From the NCBI RefSeq assembly GCF_900100185.1, contig NZ_FNEN01000002.1, positions 219,010 through 283,009 of the forward strand: DNA of 64,000 nucleotides. The letters run 5' to 3'. Every line of letters starts with the position of its first letter. Position 1 is the stretch's first letter. This document shows, piece by piece, positions 50,133-60,494 of this stretch. Position numbers and translations under genes: made by a program. This DNA comes from Natribacillus halophilus. GTDB lineage: Bacteria > Bacillota > Bacilli > Bacillales > Marinococcaceae. The notes beneath the pieces were generated by a model. The model was not told where the DNA came from and did no database searches. It saw nothing but the letters and a program-made list of their open reading frames with translations.

Positions 50133-50762
50133 CTACATAGTCGCGATGACCGTTTTCAATGTGTGTAAATCCTCACCGATCTCCTGACGAATCGACGGAT
50201 TGTAAAAGACAGCCGCGGGGTGGTATAAGCCAAAAACCGTATATGTTTCTTCACTCCATTGATAGGCATCTTGTTCCCGCTTTTGCACAGGCGAAAACTC
50301 GGGCTTTCCATGCATGGTAGATAGCGTAGCTTTATTTCCGAGCAGGCGTTTAAACGCGACGCCGCCGAGACAAACAATGATCCTTGGTCGGATAGCGGTT
50401 ATTTGGTAATCAAGGAGCGGTGCGTGGGCGAAAATTTCTTTTGCCGTCGGCTTGCGGTTGATTTTTTTCAGCACCGGTTCACCTTTGGGACGACGCTCTC
50501 CCCATTTGTAAGGGCGGCTGCGCACGACGCTCGTTATATACACGTCTGTGCGCGTAATTGCCAGCGCCTCCAGATACGAATCCAATATTTTTCCGGAACG
50601 GCCACTGAAAGGTTCGCCGGTCTCGGCTTCTTTTTCACCCGGGGCTTCACCGATGAACATAATATCAGCATCTTCATTACCGGCCCCGGTTAGGAAACCT
50701 TCCAATTGGTGAGCGCTGAGGGCTGACTGGCATTGCTCTATGATTTCCGCGGGAAACTCCAT
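50133..50762 (-). CDS. Uracil-DNA glycosylase superfamily protein lacking cluster cysteines
   Basis: A 209-aa protein of UDG family 4 (SPO1-polymerase-related) type. Motif A is FIGEAPGEKEAETGEPFSGR; motif B YHPAAVFYNPSIRQEIG. Family 4 enzymes normally carry four cysteines for a 4Fe-4S cluster. Here only one of the four positions is a cysteine (EQCQSAL); the N-V-K-C-R-P site reads TSVVRSRP and the later site HAPLLD. So the cluster is probably absent. It may still excise uracil or be a related DNA-base binding enzyme. Confidence 0.82.
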   Translation of the reverse strand: MEFPAEIIEQCQSALSAHQLEGFLTGAGNEDADIMFIGEAPGEKEAETGEPFSGRSGKILDSYLEALAITRTDVYITSVVRSRPYKWGERRPKGEPVLKKINRKPTAKEIFAHAPLLDYQITAIRPRIIVCLGGVAFKRLLGNKATLSTMHGKPEFSPVQKREQDAYQWSEETYTVFGLYHPAAVFYNPSIRQEIGEDLHTLKTVIATM

Positions 50763-50855
50763 CGGCCATTTATCCTTCTTTCTGTTTATCTTGATTATAC
50801 AATGATAACATATGTGCTAGAATAAGAGAGAAACTAATGCAAAGGAGAGGATTCA

Positions 50856-51764
50856 GTGTTCTTAAAACCTCGCGATGTACCTCTGGAGTTACAGATGTTA
50901 AGGTATTTAAATGTGAGAATGCGTTTACCCCCAAAAGATAAACAGCACTATCACAATCTCGAAAAGGGTTATGAAGGCGAAGTAATCTTCGATTCTCGAT
51001 TAGTCGATTTAACCTCGGAGTGCCTGATTTTACCCGACCTGTTGCTTGAACAGAACAGAAACATTTTTCAAATTGACACGTCGATCATTTTCCAGGAGAA
51101 CATTCACCTTTTTGAAATCAAAAATTTCGAAGGTGACTTTGACATCCAGGCTGATGAATGGTCCACGATATCAGGAGAAATCATTAAAAACCCCCTTCAT
51201 CAACTGAAAAGAAACGAATCCCTGCTGAAACAATTGCTTTATAAAAACCTCAAGATACCCTTCCCGGTTCAACCTCACCTTGTGTTTGTCAATCCTCATT
51301 TTACTTTATACAATGCTTCCCCAGAGATGCCCATCATTTTTCCCTCCCAAATTGACCGTTTCATAAAAAAATTAAACGGTCATTTTTCCAAAGTCACCCA
51401 AAAAAACCACCAGCTTGGTAAACAATTAGCAACACGTCATCGTACTGATTCCCCATTTACCCGCATGCCTCCATACAACTACGCACAATTGCAAAAAGGG
51501 ATTGTCTGCGCACATTGTGCATCATGGATGATCGCAGGAGACAGAAAAATGAGATGTAACAGATGTGGCCGTATCGAAGATAATGAAACGGCAATCATGC
51601 GTCATGTAGCAGAGTTTAAAACCCTGTTTCCGGAGCATAAAATAACGACAAATACGATTCGAGATTGGTGCGGGAACACCGTTTCAGCAAAAAAAGTCCA
51701 AAGAGTACTGGCAAAAAATTTCACTCGCATCAATCATGGAAAAATCTCATCTTATATTGACTGA
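50856..51764 (+). CDS. NERD-domain protein with zinc ribbon, second copy
   Basis: A 302-aa relative of the NERD protein at 17317-18240, with the same order: N-terminal helical start (FLKPRDVPLELQMLRYLNVR), NERD core with YEGEVIFDSRLVDL and FQIDTSIIFQENIHLFEIKN (D...ExK), and a zinc ribbon CAHCASWM...CNRCGRIEDN followed by helices. GTG start with GGAGAGG. The long 52-bp repeat array begins within 30 bases of its stop, as the other copy borders 20-21-bp arrays. Role unknown; probable DNA-associated nuclease fold. Confidence 0.8.
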   Translation: MFLKPRDVPLELQMLRYLNVRMRLPPKDKQHYHNLEKGYEGEVIFDSRLVDLTSECLILPDLLLEQNRNIFQIDTSIIFQENIHLFEIKNFEGDFDIQADEWSTISGEIIKNPLHQLKRNESLLKQLLYKNLKIPFPVQPHLVFVNPHFTLYNASPEMPIIFPSQIDRFIKKLNGHFSKVTQKNHQLGKQLATRHRTDSPFTRMPPYNYAQLQKGIVCAHCASWMIAGDRKMRCNRCGRIEDNETAIMRHVAEFKTLFPEHKITTNTIRDWCGNTVSAKKVQRVLAKNFTRINHGKISSYID

Positions 51765-51789
51765 AATTGAGTTAGGGATCCATTAATTG

Positions 51790-52300
51790 TTTTTGACGAC
51801 CTAACTGCTTACGCACTATTGGGTTAGGGCTTCATCTGGCTTCGTTGTCGACCTAACTACTTATGCGTTTTTTAGTTAAGTCTTCATTCACCTCGATTGA
51901 CGCCCTAACTACTTATGCGTTGCTAAATTAAGGCTCCATCACCCAACGTTTGTAACCTAAACGTTTCGGCGGCTAAGCGAGGGCTTGATCATCCGTGTTG
52001 AGAACCGATACACTTTCGCTATATTCAGTCATTATCCGTCGTTGATGACCTAACCGCTTACGCACTATTGGGTTAGGGCTTCATCAGCTCCGGTTGACGA
52101 CCTAACTGCTTACGCACTATCGAGTTAAGGCTTCATCTGGCGTCGTTGACGACCTAACTACTTCTGCGTTTCTTAGTTAAGTCTTCATTCACCTCGATTG
52201 ACGACCTAACTACTTACGCACTATCGAGTTAGGGCTTCATTTGCCACGGTTGACGACCTAATCGCTTCCGCGAGGCTAAGTTAAGGCTCCATCACTTGCC
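51790..52300. repeat. Long 52-bp-period array (GACCTAAC / GTTAGGGC family)
   Basis: Cores matching GACCTAAC start at 51798, 51850, 51902 and 51954, then after a phase jump at 52047, 52099, 52151, 52203 and 52255. Every step within a block is 52 bp. The opposing arm GTTAGGGCTTCAT starts 25 bp after each core (51823, 51875, 51927 and so on) and is its imperfect inverted repeat. Other positions vary freely, though TTACGCACTAT recurs. A poor unit fills 51.98-52.04 kb. The array lies between the NERD gene and spoIIQ. Confidence 0.92.
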
Positions 52301-52314
52301 ACAGCCCCCCTCAA

Positions 52315-52338
52315 CAAAAAAAGCCCTCATAAGAGGGC
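52315..52338 (-). terminator. spoIIQ terminator
   Basis: GCCCTC TTAT GAGGGC stem followed by eight T on the minus strand, after spoIIQ. Confidence 0.88.
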
Positions 52339-52359
52339 GTGCCAAGCGTTGCACTTCTA

Positions 52360-53232
52360 TTAATCTTCGTCGTTGTCAGTGTTTTCTTCCTCGTCTTCGT
52401 CGCCTTCATCTTCTTCTGGTTCGTCAGAAGGATCCTCTTCAGCAGGGGCTTCTTCAGCGCCATCTTCATCGCGCTCTCCCTCGGATGGGTCCGTTTCTGC
52501 GTCCAGGCCTTCTTCCTCATCGAAAGTCATTTCCGAAACGGTTTGGTGCAACATATCTTCCGGATTGAAAGCGACTCCGTCCTGACGGACTTCAAAGTGA
52601 ACATGGACTCCGGCATCCCGGTTGTACGTATTTTCACCGGCGGTACCGATCACGTCCCCTTTGGCTACAACGTCACCTTCTTCGACTTCCAAATCTTCCA
52701 GACTATGATAGGCGGTTACGAGTTCATCTTCATGGTTGATCTCAACAACATTTCCCAGGAGGGAATCCTGCTCGGCTTTTACGACTTCGCCACTAAGTGC
52801 GGCAGCGGCTTCAAAAGATTCACCTTCCGGATGGGCCAAGTCAATGCCCTTGTTTTGATAGTAAATCTGGTTGTAGTAAACGAGTGCAGCTTCTTGTTCT
52901 TCGGCGGAAGCATCATGATCATAGAAATAACCGACAACATCAACGACGTCCTCATCCTGTACGGGTAGTTGCATCTCTTCAGCTTCGGCGCCTACGGGTA
53001 GAGCTTCCTCATCTTCAGGATCCACATCGACACCAAAGCCTTCGTCTTGTTCGCTTTCCTCCGCGATATCTGTCTCTCCACTTTGGAAGGCGAAGAAAGA
53101 ACTAAGCAACACACCACATACTGTCAAATAAACCGCAGGCCAGAACCAAGGTTTTTTCGACCATTGTTTTATTTGACCCCCCGGATTCTCTTTTTCCCGG
53201 GATTCAGAGGCTTTTTTCTCCTCATCTTTCAT
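52360..53232 (-). CDS. spoIIQ: Stage II sporulation protein SpoIIQ, long acidic tail
   Basis: The forespore partner of SpoIIIAH in the engulfment channel. A single N-terminal membrane helix (PAVYLTVCGVLLSSFFAF) is followed by an acidic linker and an M23/LytM domain. GIDLAHPEGESFEAAA and HVHFEVRQDGVAFNPE are recognisable. The first zinc-binding histidine (HxxxD) reads NKGID, so the peptidase is probably inactive, as in Bacillus subtilis SpoIIQ. A tail of about 65 strongly acidic residues is added at the C-terminus. Total 290 aa. Confidence 0.92.
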   Translation of the reverse strand: MKDEEKKASESREKENPGGQIKQWSKKPWFWPAVYLTVCGVLLSSFFAFQSGETDIAEESEQDEGFGVDVDPEDEEALPVGAEAEEMQLPVQDEDVVDVVGYFYDHDASAEEQEAALVYYNQIYYQNKGIDLAHPEGESFEAAAALSGEVVKAEQDSLLGNVVEINHEDELVTAYHSLEDLEVEEGDVVAKGDVIGTAGENTYNRDAGVHVHFEVRQDGVAFNPEDMLHQTVSEMTFDEEEGLDAETDPSEGERDEDGAEEAPAEEDPSDEPEEDEGDEDEEENTDNDED

Positions 53233-53353
53233 CTTATCACCACCTCAACCACCAGTCTGATCAATTTGATAGAAAGATATACTTCGATTTGAAATTTTTT
53301 TCAGAATTGGTGTGAAAGGCGTGAAAAACCACCTCCTGAATCGAGGTGGCGAT

Positions 53354-54412
53354 TTATGAATCCTGTTCTTCCTCTTCCTGATGATAGACGAAAGCTTCCA
53401 TATGTTGATGGTCCGCACTTATATCTACATCTTGATAATAATGGTTGATGATGTCGCGATAATCTCTGCCCTCTTTAGCCATGCCATCGGCACCGTATTG
53501 ACTCATGCCGACGCCGTGGCCCCAGCCTCTCGTATTGATGACGATCTCATTACCTTCCCGCTGCCATTCGAAATCGCTGGAATCCAGATCAAGAGCCTCG
53601 CGAATCTCTCTGCCATGAAACGATTCCTCTCCAATGGTCACACTTTCTACGCGCTCGCCTTCGGTTGTTTCTTTATTCGTCGTAAAATCCGCATCCTCGG
53701 GAATCGTGACCCCCAATTGCTGTTCCACTTCCGCAACGGAATAGCGCGCGGTATTTTCATAGCGGGGAGAATCTTCATCCCAGGGACTTTCAACGCTCTG
53801 GAGGTAAGGCAGCGAAGTTTCCCAATAGTCTTCGGCATTTTCCGTGTAGCCATTACTCGTCGAGAAAAAGGAAGCTGTAATCGGGGAATCATCATAGGTG
53901 ACGATTTCACCGGCCGTCGCTTCTACAGCCGCGTTAATTTTGTCTCTTTCTTCTGCGCCCCCTTCCCATTCCTCAGCGCTTTGGTAGACTTGATGATCTG
54001 TCGTGTCCGAAACGATGGCATCTCCGGGCACGTCATCGCTGTTGTGCTCCATTTGCTGCACGATGAAAGTTCGGGCCACCAGCGCCTGGGCTTTCAGAGC
54101 TTCCATTTCAAAGTCCGAAGGCATCTCTGCAGATACGACACCGGCAACGTACGCTTCCAGTTCTACTTCCTCCACTGTATCTTGCGCATCACGATAAACC
54201 GGAACGACCACTTCACTATCGGGCTCGCCGCTCTCTTCTTCCTCGGATGTGTCCGGTTCAGATACAGGCTCAGTCGCCGAACCGGTCCCTTCTTCTGTCC
54301 CGGAAAAAAGAAGCACGAGTAATGACGGTAAAACAATGAGTATACTCGTAAAGAGCACGATCGCCACCGCCGCCCTTTTCAAGGTTGGTGCCTTTCCCTG
54401 TACTTTCGTCAT
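53354..54412 (-). CDS. spoIID: Stage II sporulation protein SpoIID
   Basis: A membrane-anchored lytic transglycosylase that drives engulfment. N-terminal helix RAAVAIVLFTSILIVLPSLL, then an acidic linker and the SpoIID domain: EAYVAGVVSAEMPSDFEMEA (the catalytic glutamate), LKAQALVARTFIV, SDTTDHQVYQSAEEW and NTRGWGHGVGMSQYGADGMA. Starts at ATG 54412. It lies just before spoIIQ in the usual order, with 120 bases between them. Confidence 0.94.
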   Translation of the reverse strand: MTKVQGKAPTLKRAAVAIVLFTSILIVLPSLLVLLFSGTEEGTGSATEPVSEPDTSEEEESGEPDSEVVVPVYRDAQDTVEEVELEAYVAGVVSAEMPSDFEMEALKAQALVARTFIVQQMEHNSDDVPGDAIVSDTTDHQVYQSAEEWEGGAEERDKINAAVEATAGEIVTYDDSPITASFFSTSNGYTENAEDYWETSLPYLQSVESPWDEDSPRYENTARYSVAEVEQQLGVTIPEDADFTTNKETTEGERVESVTIGEESFHGREIREALDLDSSDFEWQREGNEIVINTRGWGHGVGMSQYGADGMAKEGRDYRDIINHYYQDVDISADHQHMEAFVYHQEEEEQDS

Positions 54413-54483
54413 CCGCAAAATCTATCACAACCTTTGCTTCCGTCGTCTATTCTATATATATGGACGGAACCCTCCAACTAGAA

Positions 54484-54540
54484 CTAAAGAAAACTTGGCT
54501 TTTCACCAAGTCTGGCAAAGCCTGAGTTGCACTTACACAT
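54484..54540 (+). repeat. Two-hairpin element, partial copy c
   Basis: AAAGAAAACTTGGCTTTTCACCAAG and AAAGCCTGAGTTGCACTTACACATA match the first half of the element at 41.49 kb. The stop codon of the symporter gene lies inside this copy. Confidence 0.7.
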
Positions 54541-55993
54541 ATCCGGTCTGCATAACTTTCTTATGCGTAGCAATGCTCGCGATCACGTAACCAATCAGCG
54601 ACAAAACGACCGGGATGACCACAGAGTGCATACCGAACGGTCCCATCTGACCCAAAGGTTCTCCCGCAAAAATATAGATGACGATGTATGAACCAACGCC
54701 GAGTATGATCGAAGCCAATGCACCATGGCGATTGCCTTTTGACCAATACAGTCCCAGGACGAGCGGCCATACAAAAGCGGCCTCCAACCCGCCAAAAGCA
54801 AATAAATTCAGCGTAATCAAAAGTTCCGGAGGACTAAGGGCAAAAAGTACAACCGATACTCCTAAAATAGCCGTCACGCCAACACTCACTTTTCTGATTT
54901 TTTTCACCGACGCTTTCGGGTTAATATAGTTGTGATAGACGTCCTTGACGACCGCTGAACTCACCATTAAAAGGAGCGCGTCAACCGTAGACATAATCGC
55001 CGCCAACGGAGCCGCCAGTACAATGCCTGCCAACCACGCGGGCAGAACGGTCATCGCGAGCGTGGGCATGACGTTATCAGCGACCTCGAGACCCGGTATG
55101 ATCGGTCTTGCCAGCGTTCCCGCCAAATGCATGCCAAACATCATAAAAGCCGTAACGAAAGTGCCGATGATAAGCGCCCGGTGCATGGAACGGGAATCTT
55201 TGTAAGACATGGCGCGCACAGCCACTTGCGGCAACCCGACGACGCCAACGCCGACAAGTATCCAAAATGAAGACACATATACAGCGGTGAGGTCTCCTTC
55301 CGCTCCAAACGGCGTGATGAGCATTTCATTTTCAGCGGCCAGATCGCTCATAATATTCCCCATGCCGCCTCCGGCGATAATCGTAGCCACCAGCAAGACA
55401 AGGGTCCCGACAAACATAATGATGCCCTGCATGGCATCGGTAACCGCGATCGCCCTGAACCCGCCGATGATGACATAAATAAGGACGGCAACGGCAAAAA
55501 TAAACAGTGCCGACGTATACGACAGACCGGTGACAACGCCAATCAGTCGGGCACCCCCCACCCATTGCGCCGCCATCGCCGAAAATAAAAAAATGATAAT
55601 GCTCATCGCGCTCAAAACGACGACAAGCGTGCTGTTGTATCTATGTCTTAAATAGTCGACCAATGTCACTGCGTTATATTTACGCGCCATGATCGCGAAT
55701 TTTTTTCCCAGGATCATGAGCACAAAATAACCGGTGGCCACTTGTGACATGGAAAGAAGCACCCAGCCGAGTCCTTCCTGGTAAGCTGCACCTGGTCCGC
55801 CGATAAAACTGCTCGCACTTCCATATGTAGCGATCATCGTCATCGCCAGAATCAAGCCGCCAAGCTCACGGCTCCCGAGAAAATATTCCTGCAGGAAATT
55901 GCTTCGTTGATATACATACCTTGATGCCCAAAAACCGATCATGAAAACGACAGCCATAAAAACGAGCAGCGGAATAATCACTTCCCAGTTCAA
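54533..55993 (-). CDS. panF: Sodium/pantothenate symporter family protein
   Basis: A 486-aa sodium:solute symporter with about 13 membrane helices. Family parts: YFLGSRELGGLILAMTMIATYGSASSFIGGPGAAYQ, VTDAMQGIIMFVGTLVLL and LAAIMSTVDALLLMVSSAVV. It follows a YhdT-type small protein, the same pair as in Escherichia coli (yhdT-panF), which supports pantothenate import. Other SSS substrates such as proline remain possible. The 3' end reaches into a repeat element. Confidence 0.85.
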   Translation of the reverse strand: MNWEVIIPLLVFMAVVFMIGFWASRYVYQRSNFLQEYFLGSRELGGLILAMTMIATYGSASSFIGGPGAAYQEGLGWVLLSMSQVATGYFVLMILGKKFAIMARKYNAVTLVDYLRHRYNSTLVVVLSAMSIIIFLFSAMAAQWVGGARLIGVVTGLSYTSALFIFAVAVLIYVIIGGFRAIAVTDAMQGIIMFVGTLVLLVATIIAGGGMGNIMSDLAAENEMLITPFGAEGDLTAVYVSSFWILVGVGVVGLPQVAVRAMSYKDSRSMHRALIIGTFVTAFMMFGMHLAGTLARPIIPGLEVADNVMPTLAMTVLPAWLAGIVLAAPLAAIMSTVDALLLMVSSAVVKDVYHNYINPKASVKKIRKVSVGVTAILGVSVVLFALSPPELLITLNLFAFGGLEAAFVWPLVLGLYWSKGNRHGALASIILGVGSYIVIYIFAGEPLGQMGPFGMHSVVIPVVLSLIGYVIASIATHKKVMQTGYV

Positions 55994-56259
55994 GACGATT
56001 CATCCCCCTTCTCATTCAGGGGCACTTCCTTGAAAAAAAACTTGACCATAAACACGACGAGAATAATCATGATCACGGAACCGATTAAGCAGCTATAAAA
56101 AAACCAGGCCGGCATGCCGAAGATAAAATCGTAATCTGCAACCGGTTGCGACCCTAAACCATAAGCAAAAGCATACCACCATATAAAGTTGAACAGCGCA
56201 AGGCCCACGCCAATGAGCGCTTCACGATTCGCGATTTTAAAACGCGGGTCATTCATCAC
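55990..56259 (-). CDS. yhdT: YhdT-family small membrane protein (DUF997)
   Basis: An 89-aa protein with two hydrophobic helices (VGLALFNFIWWYAFAYGLG and AWFFYSCLIGSVIMIILVVF). YhdT proteins precede panF and may assist the symporter. Its stop overlaps the panF start (ATGA-type). Confidence 0.85.
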   Translation of the reverse strand: MMNDPRFKIANREALIGVGLALFNFIWWYAFAYGLGSQPVADYDFIFGMPAWFFYSCLIGSVIMIILVVFMVKFFFKEVPLNEKGDESS

Positions 56260-56327
56260 ACAATCTCCCCCTCTCTATATGATCATCTTAGCGGATTTCA
56301 TCGAAGAAAAAAAGAGAGGTCCAATAA

Positions 56328-56374
56328 TATGCAGGATAAGAAAGTGGTTTATACTTTCTTACCTGCTAAAAAAA
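56328..56374 (+). repeat. Two-hairpin element, partial copy d
   Basis: GCAGGATAAGAAAGTGGTTT and ATACTTTCTTACCTGCTAAA are almost identical to the second half of copy b at 41.56 kb. Stem AAGAAAGT/ACTTTCTT. Confidence 0.85.
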
Positions 56375-56400
56375 GAACCGAAGCCTTACAGCCTCAGTTC
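56368..56400 (-). terminator. murA terminator
   Basis: GAACTGAGGC / GCTTCGGTTC stem with two G-T pairs, followed by seven T on the minus strand. The hairpin corresponds to the CGAAGCC hairpin that follows copy b of the repeat. Confidence 0.75.
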
Positions 56401-56411
56401 TTTTCCTTTCC

Positions 56412-57737
56412 TTAGTGTATCGCTTCGTTATTCATTTCTATCGGTCGTTGGCCGGAAATTTCTTTTTCTTCCTCGACGGTTACTCGTTCCACTCTCGCGC
56501 CAAGTTGTTGCAGTTTCCTGTGAAAATCAACGTAGCCTCGATCGATATGCCGCAGTTCCGCTAATGTTGTTTCGCCTTCTGAGACCAGACCTGCAGTTAC
56601 AAGCGCCGCGGCTGCCCGCAAATCGGTGGCGGACACCTCACCGCCGGTCAGGCGCGTCGGACCTGTAATAATCGCCGAGCGATCTTCAATTTTAATGGAA
56701 GCATTCATACGGCGAAATTCCTCGACGTGCATAAAACGGTTCTCAAACACGGTTTCGGTGACGATACTCGTTCCTTTTGCCTGCGTGAGCAAAACCATAA
56801 ACTGCGCTTGCATATCCGTCGGAAATCCGGGATGCGGCATCGTCTTAATGTCTACCGGCCGTAAAATATCCGGACCAATGACGCGCATGCCATTATCCTT
56901 TTCTTCAATGACAACACCCATTTCGCGCATCTTGGCTACGAGCGGACGTAAATGTTCGGTGAGCGCGCCCTCGACAAAAACGTCTCCGCCGGTGACGGCC
57001 GCCGCTACCATGAAAGTGCCGGCTTCCACGCGATCCGGGATAATCGTGTGATCCGCCGCTTCAAGACGATCCACGCCATCGATGCGTATGGAATCGGTCC
57101 CCGCACCGCGAACGACACCACCCATCGCATTCAGGTAGTTTGCTAAACAAACGATCTCCGGCTCTTCGGCCACATTTTCAATAATCGTCGTTCCTTCAGC
57201 CATAGTCGCGGCCATCATAATGTTCTCGGTCGCTCCCACGCTTGGGAAGTCGAGATAAATTTTTGCTCCTTTTAAACGGCCTTCCACCTTGGCTTCAATA
57301 TAGCCTTGCCCGATTTCTACCTGTGCACCCATGGCTTCAAAGCCTTTTAAATGTTGATCGATGGGTCGGGATCCAATCGCGCACCCACCGGGTAAAGCGA
57401 CATTCGCGCGACCGGTGCGCGCAAGCAACGGCCCCATCACAAGGAATGAAGCGCGCATTTTTCGGACATACTCAAACGGGGCAGTCGGACGTAACGTTTT
57501 CCGTTCGGCGTTTGCCGTAAAGACGCCATCTTCATACGAGACATTCATTTGCAGGTGATTTAAAACATTTTTCATCGTGTATACATCTGCTAAAGGAGGA
57601 ACATCATATATCGTGCTGGTTCCTTTTTCAGCCAAAAGCGAAGCCGCGAGTACAGGTAGAACAGCATTTTTGGCGCCTTCTGTCCTGACGGTTCCTGACA
57701 GCTTCTTTCCTCCTCGAACTTTAAATTTTTCTTTCAA
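56412..57737 (-). CDS. murA: UDP-N-acetylglucosamine 1-carboxyvinyltransferase
   Basis: The first committed enzyme of peptidoglycan synthesis. At 441 aa it starts [31 protein letters not shown]. The active-site cysteine, Cys119, is in [16 protein letters not shown], so it should be fosfomycin sensitive. Ends with a short extension after the conserved [13 protein letters not shown]-like [18 protein letters not shown] start with GGAGGGGAA. In Bacillus this copy, before spoIID, is murAA. Confidence 0.95.
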   Translation of the reverse strand: MKEKFKVRGGKKLSGTVRTEGAKNAVLPVLAASLLAEKGTSTIYDVPPLADVYTMKNVLNHLQMNVSYEDGVFTANAERKTLRPTAPFEYVRKMRASFLVMGPLLARTGRANVALPGGCAIGSRPIDQHLKGFEAMGAQVEIGQGYIEAKVEGRLKGAKIYLDFPSVGATENIMMAATMAEGTTIIENVAEEPEIVCLANYLNAMGGVVRGAGTDSIRIDGVDRLEAADHTIIPDRVEAGTFMVAAAVTGGDVFVEGALTEHLRPLVAKMREMGVVIEEKDNGMRVIGPDILRPVDIKTMPHPGFPTDMQAQFMVLLTQAKGTSIVTETVFENRFMHVEEFRRMNASIKIEDRSAIITGPTRLTGGEVSATDLRAAAALVTAGLVSEGETTLAELRHIDRGYVDFHRKLQQLGARVERVTVEEEKEISGQRPIEMNNEAIH

Positions 57738-58155
57738 CGTATTCCCCTCCGCGTCCAGTAATTCTTTGCCTCATGGCTGGCGAACAACATGTTGGATCAT
57801 TCACTTTGCTTTATTCTATTCATCAGATTAATTGGGCGTTCCCTGGGCGTAAACATAACCTGCCGTTTCCAATTCGGGCTCTTCATTTCGAGCCGGTTCG
57901 ACATTTTCCAAACGAACCAGTAAGTACCATGACGTCTCCGTCTTATCAGACGACATTGTCCAATAAAGGTTACATCTTTTTTAAAAAAAATGTTCTAATT
58001 TTTCCCGGCTTGTTTGGCTTTTCCCATTCCGCTCTTCTGCCAAACCCATGTTTAGCTTTGTCAATATACGTCGATTGTATTGATTACCTTTATTGTTCAC
58101 GTTTGCGTTTGCGGCATACTTGCCACGGCGACATCCATTTTTTGGCAATTAAGCT
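57738..58155. other. Intergenic region where Bacillus carries ywmB
   Basis: About 400 bases with no convincing gene. One minus-strand frame at 57828-57956 would encode 42 aa (MSSDKTETSWYLLVRLEN onward) but has no good ribosome site. Bacillus subtilis has ywmB here; I do not see a remnant of it. The region should hold the murA promoter. Confidence 0.4.
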
Positions 58156-58395
58156 CTAGAAAAGATAACGCAAATTTAACGCTTCATTGAGGTAATCCAG
58201 GAAAAAGCTGCTCACTAAATGGGTGATTGCGATAGCCACCAGAATAAACAACATGACACCTTTGGCGCTCTGCGGATGACGAACAAGAACATCAAATTTA
58301 AACGCCTGCAAGCTCCACCATACAATAACCAGTACGAACAGGTTAAAGAAAATATGTAGCAACGCTTGCTGTCCAAATTCAATTTCACCGGGCAT
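58156..58395 (-). CDS. DUF1146 membrane protein (YwzB-like)
   Basis: A 79-aa protein with two hydrophobic helices (LLHIFFNLFVLVIVWWSLQA and GVMLFILVAIAITHLVSSFF). It matches the DUF1146/YwzB family in size and in its place between the ATP synthase operon and murA. ATG follows AAGGGACG. Function unknown. Confidence 0.86.
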   Translation of the reverse strand: MPGEIEFGQQALLHIFFNLFVLVIVWWSLQAFKFDVLVRHPQSAKGVMLFILVAIAITHLVSSFFLDYLNEALNLRYLF

Positions 58396-58603
58396 TCCTT
58401 TTCAACGTCCCTTTCTTTTTCCGTGCTTTTCTCTTTTTATTGCACGTTTTCGTTAACTTGACCCGCCTTAACGATTTCTACGATACAATAAAAAGTATAT
58501 CAGATTAACATAGTCCTGTCGATAAAGGCAGCCACGGCATTTGTTACGAAAAAACATCAATTTGAATATATTCTTCCCAAGCGGTTATATGTCCTGATGT
58601 ACA

Positions 58604-58639
58604 TAAAAAACCGGAAGAGTCCCTAAAAAACTCTCCCGG
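58604..58639 (-). terminator. Terminator of the atp operon
   Basis: CCGGGAGAGT/ACTCTTCCGG stem with one G-T pair, followed by six T on the minus strand, after atpC. Confidence 0.88.
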
Positions 58640-58646
58640 ATTCGAA

Positions 58647-59045
58647 TTAGCGGCGGTCGGCCACTTTTAAGCGCATTTCCGCGCGTAGCAACGCTTGTCT
58701 TGCCCGTTTTTGATCAATCGTTTCATCTTGCTGGTTCAACCGTTCCTCTGCCCGTGCTTTCGCTTCTTTGGCGCGTTCAACATCGATGTCCTCCGGACGT
58801 TCGGCCGTTTCGGCAAGAATGGTAACCTTATCGGAGCGAACTTCTATAAAGCCGCCGCTGACCGAAATACTCTCCTCGTTGCCGTCATTTTTGACGCGAA
58901 CGGCCTCAGTGGTAAGCGTAGCGACGAGAGGAATGTGTCGGGGCAGGACACCGATTTCCCCGATCTCCGTTTTCACCGAAACGATGTCGGCTTCATTTTC
59001 ATATACATTCCCGTCAGGGGTAACGACGCTAACATTGGTCTTCAA
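58647..59045 (-). CDS. atpC: ATP synthase epsilon subunit
   Basis: A 132-aa subunit of the F1 central stalk. The beta-sandwich contains [36 protein letters not shown] and [18 protein letters not shown]; a two-helix end [20 protein letters not shown] follows. TTG start with AAAGGAGG. Last gene of the operon. Confidence 0.96.
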   Translation of the reverse strand: MKTNVSVVTPDGNVYENEADIVSVKTEIGEIGVLPRHIPLVATLTTEAVRVKNDGNEESISVSGGFIEVRSDKVTILAETAERPEDIDVERAKEAKARAEERLNQQDETIDQKRARQALLRAEMRLKVADRR

Positions 59046-59075
59046 GGTGATCGTCCTCCTTTAGGCCCTACGGGC

Positions 59076-60494
<1,419 letters not shown>

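Noticed and set aside
51790-52300. CRISPR array
   Set aside because: The repeated parts are short (8-13 bp), imperfect and paired as inverted arms; there are no long identical repeats, and no cas genes lie in the window.
52296-53105. Plus-strand frames opposite spoIIQ
   Set aside because: They mirror the acidic tail of spoIIQ and lack ribosome sites.
52360-53232. Loss of the SpoIIQ zinc-binding histidine as a novelty
   Set aside because: Bacillus subtilis SpoIIQ is also an inactive LytM-domain protein at this position.
54449-54466. SinR-type palindrome upstream of spoIID (ATTCTATATATATGGAC)
   Set aside because: Spacing of the half-sites is off by one and the second half-site is poor; likely chance in AT-rich DNA.
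57828-57956. 42-aa minus-strand ORF between the DUF1146 gene and murA
   Set aside because: Open and plausible in composition, but has no ribosome site and no recognisable family; noted only in the intergenic entry.
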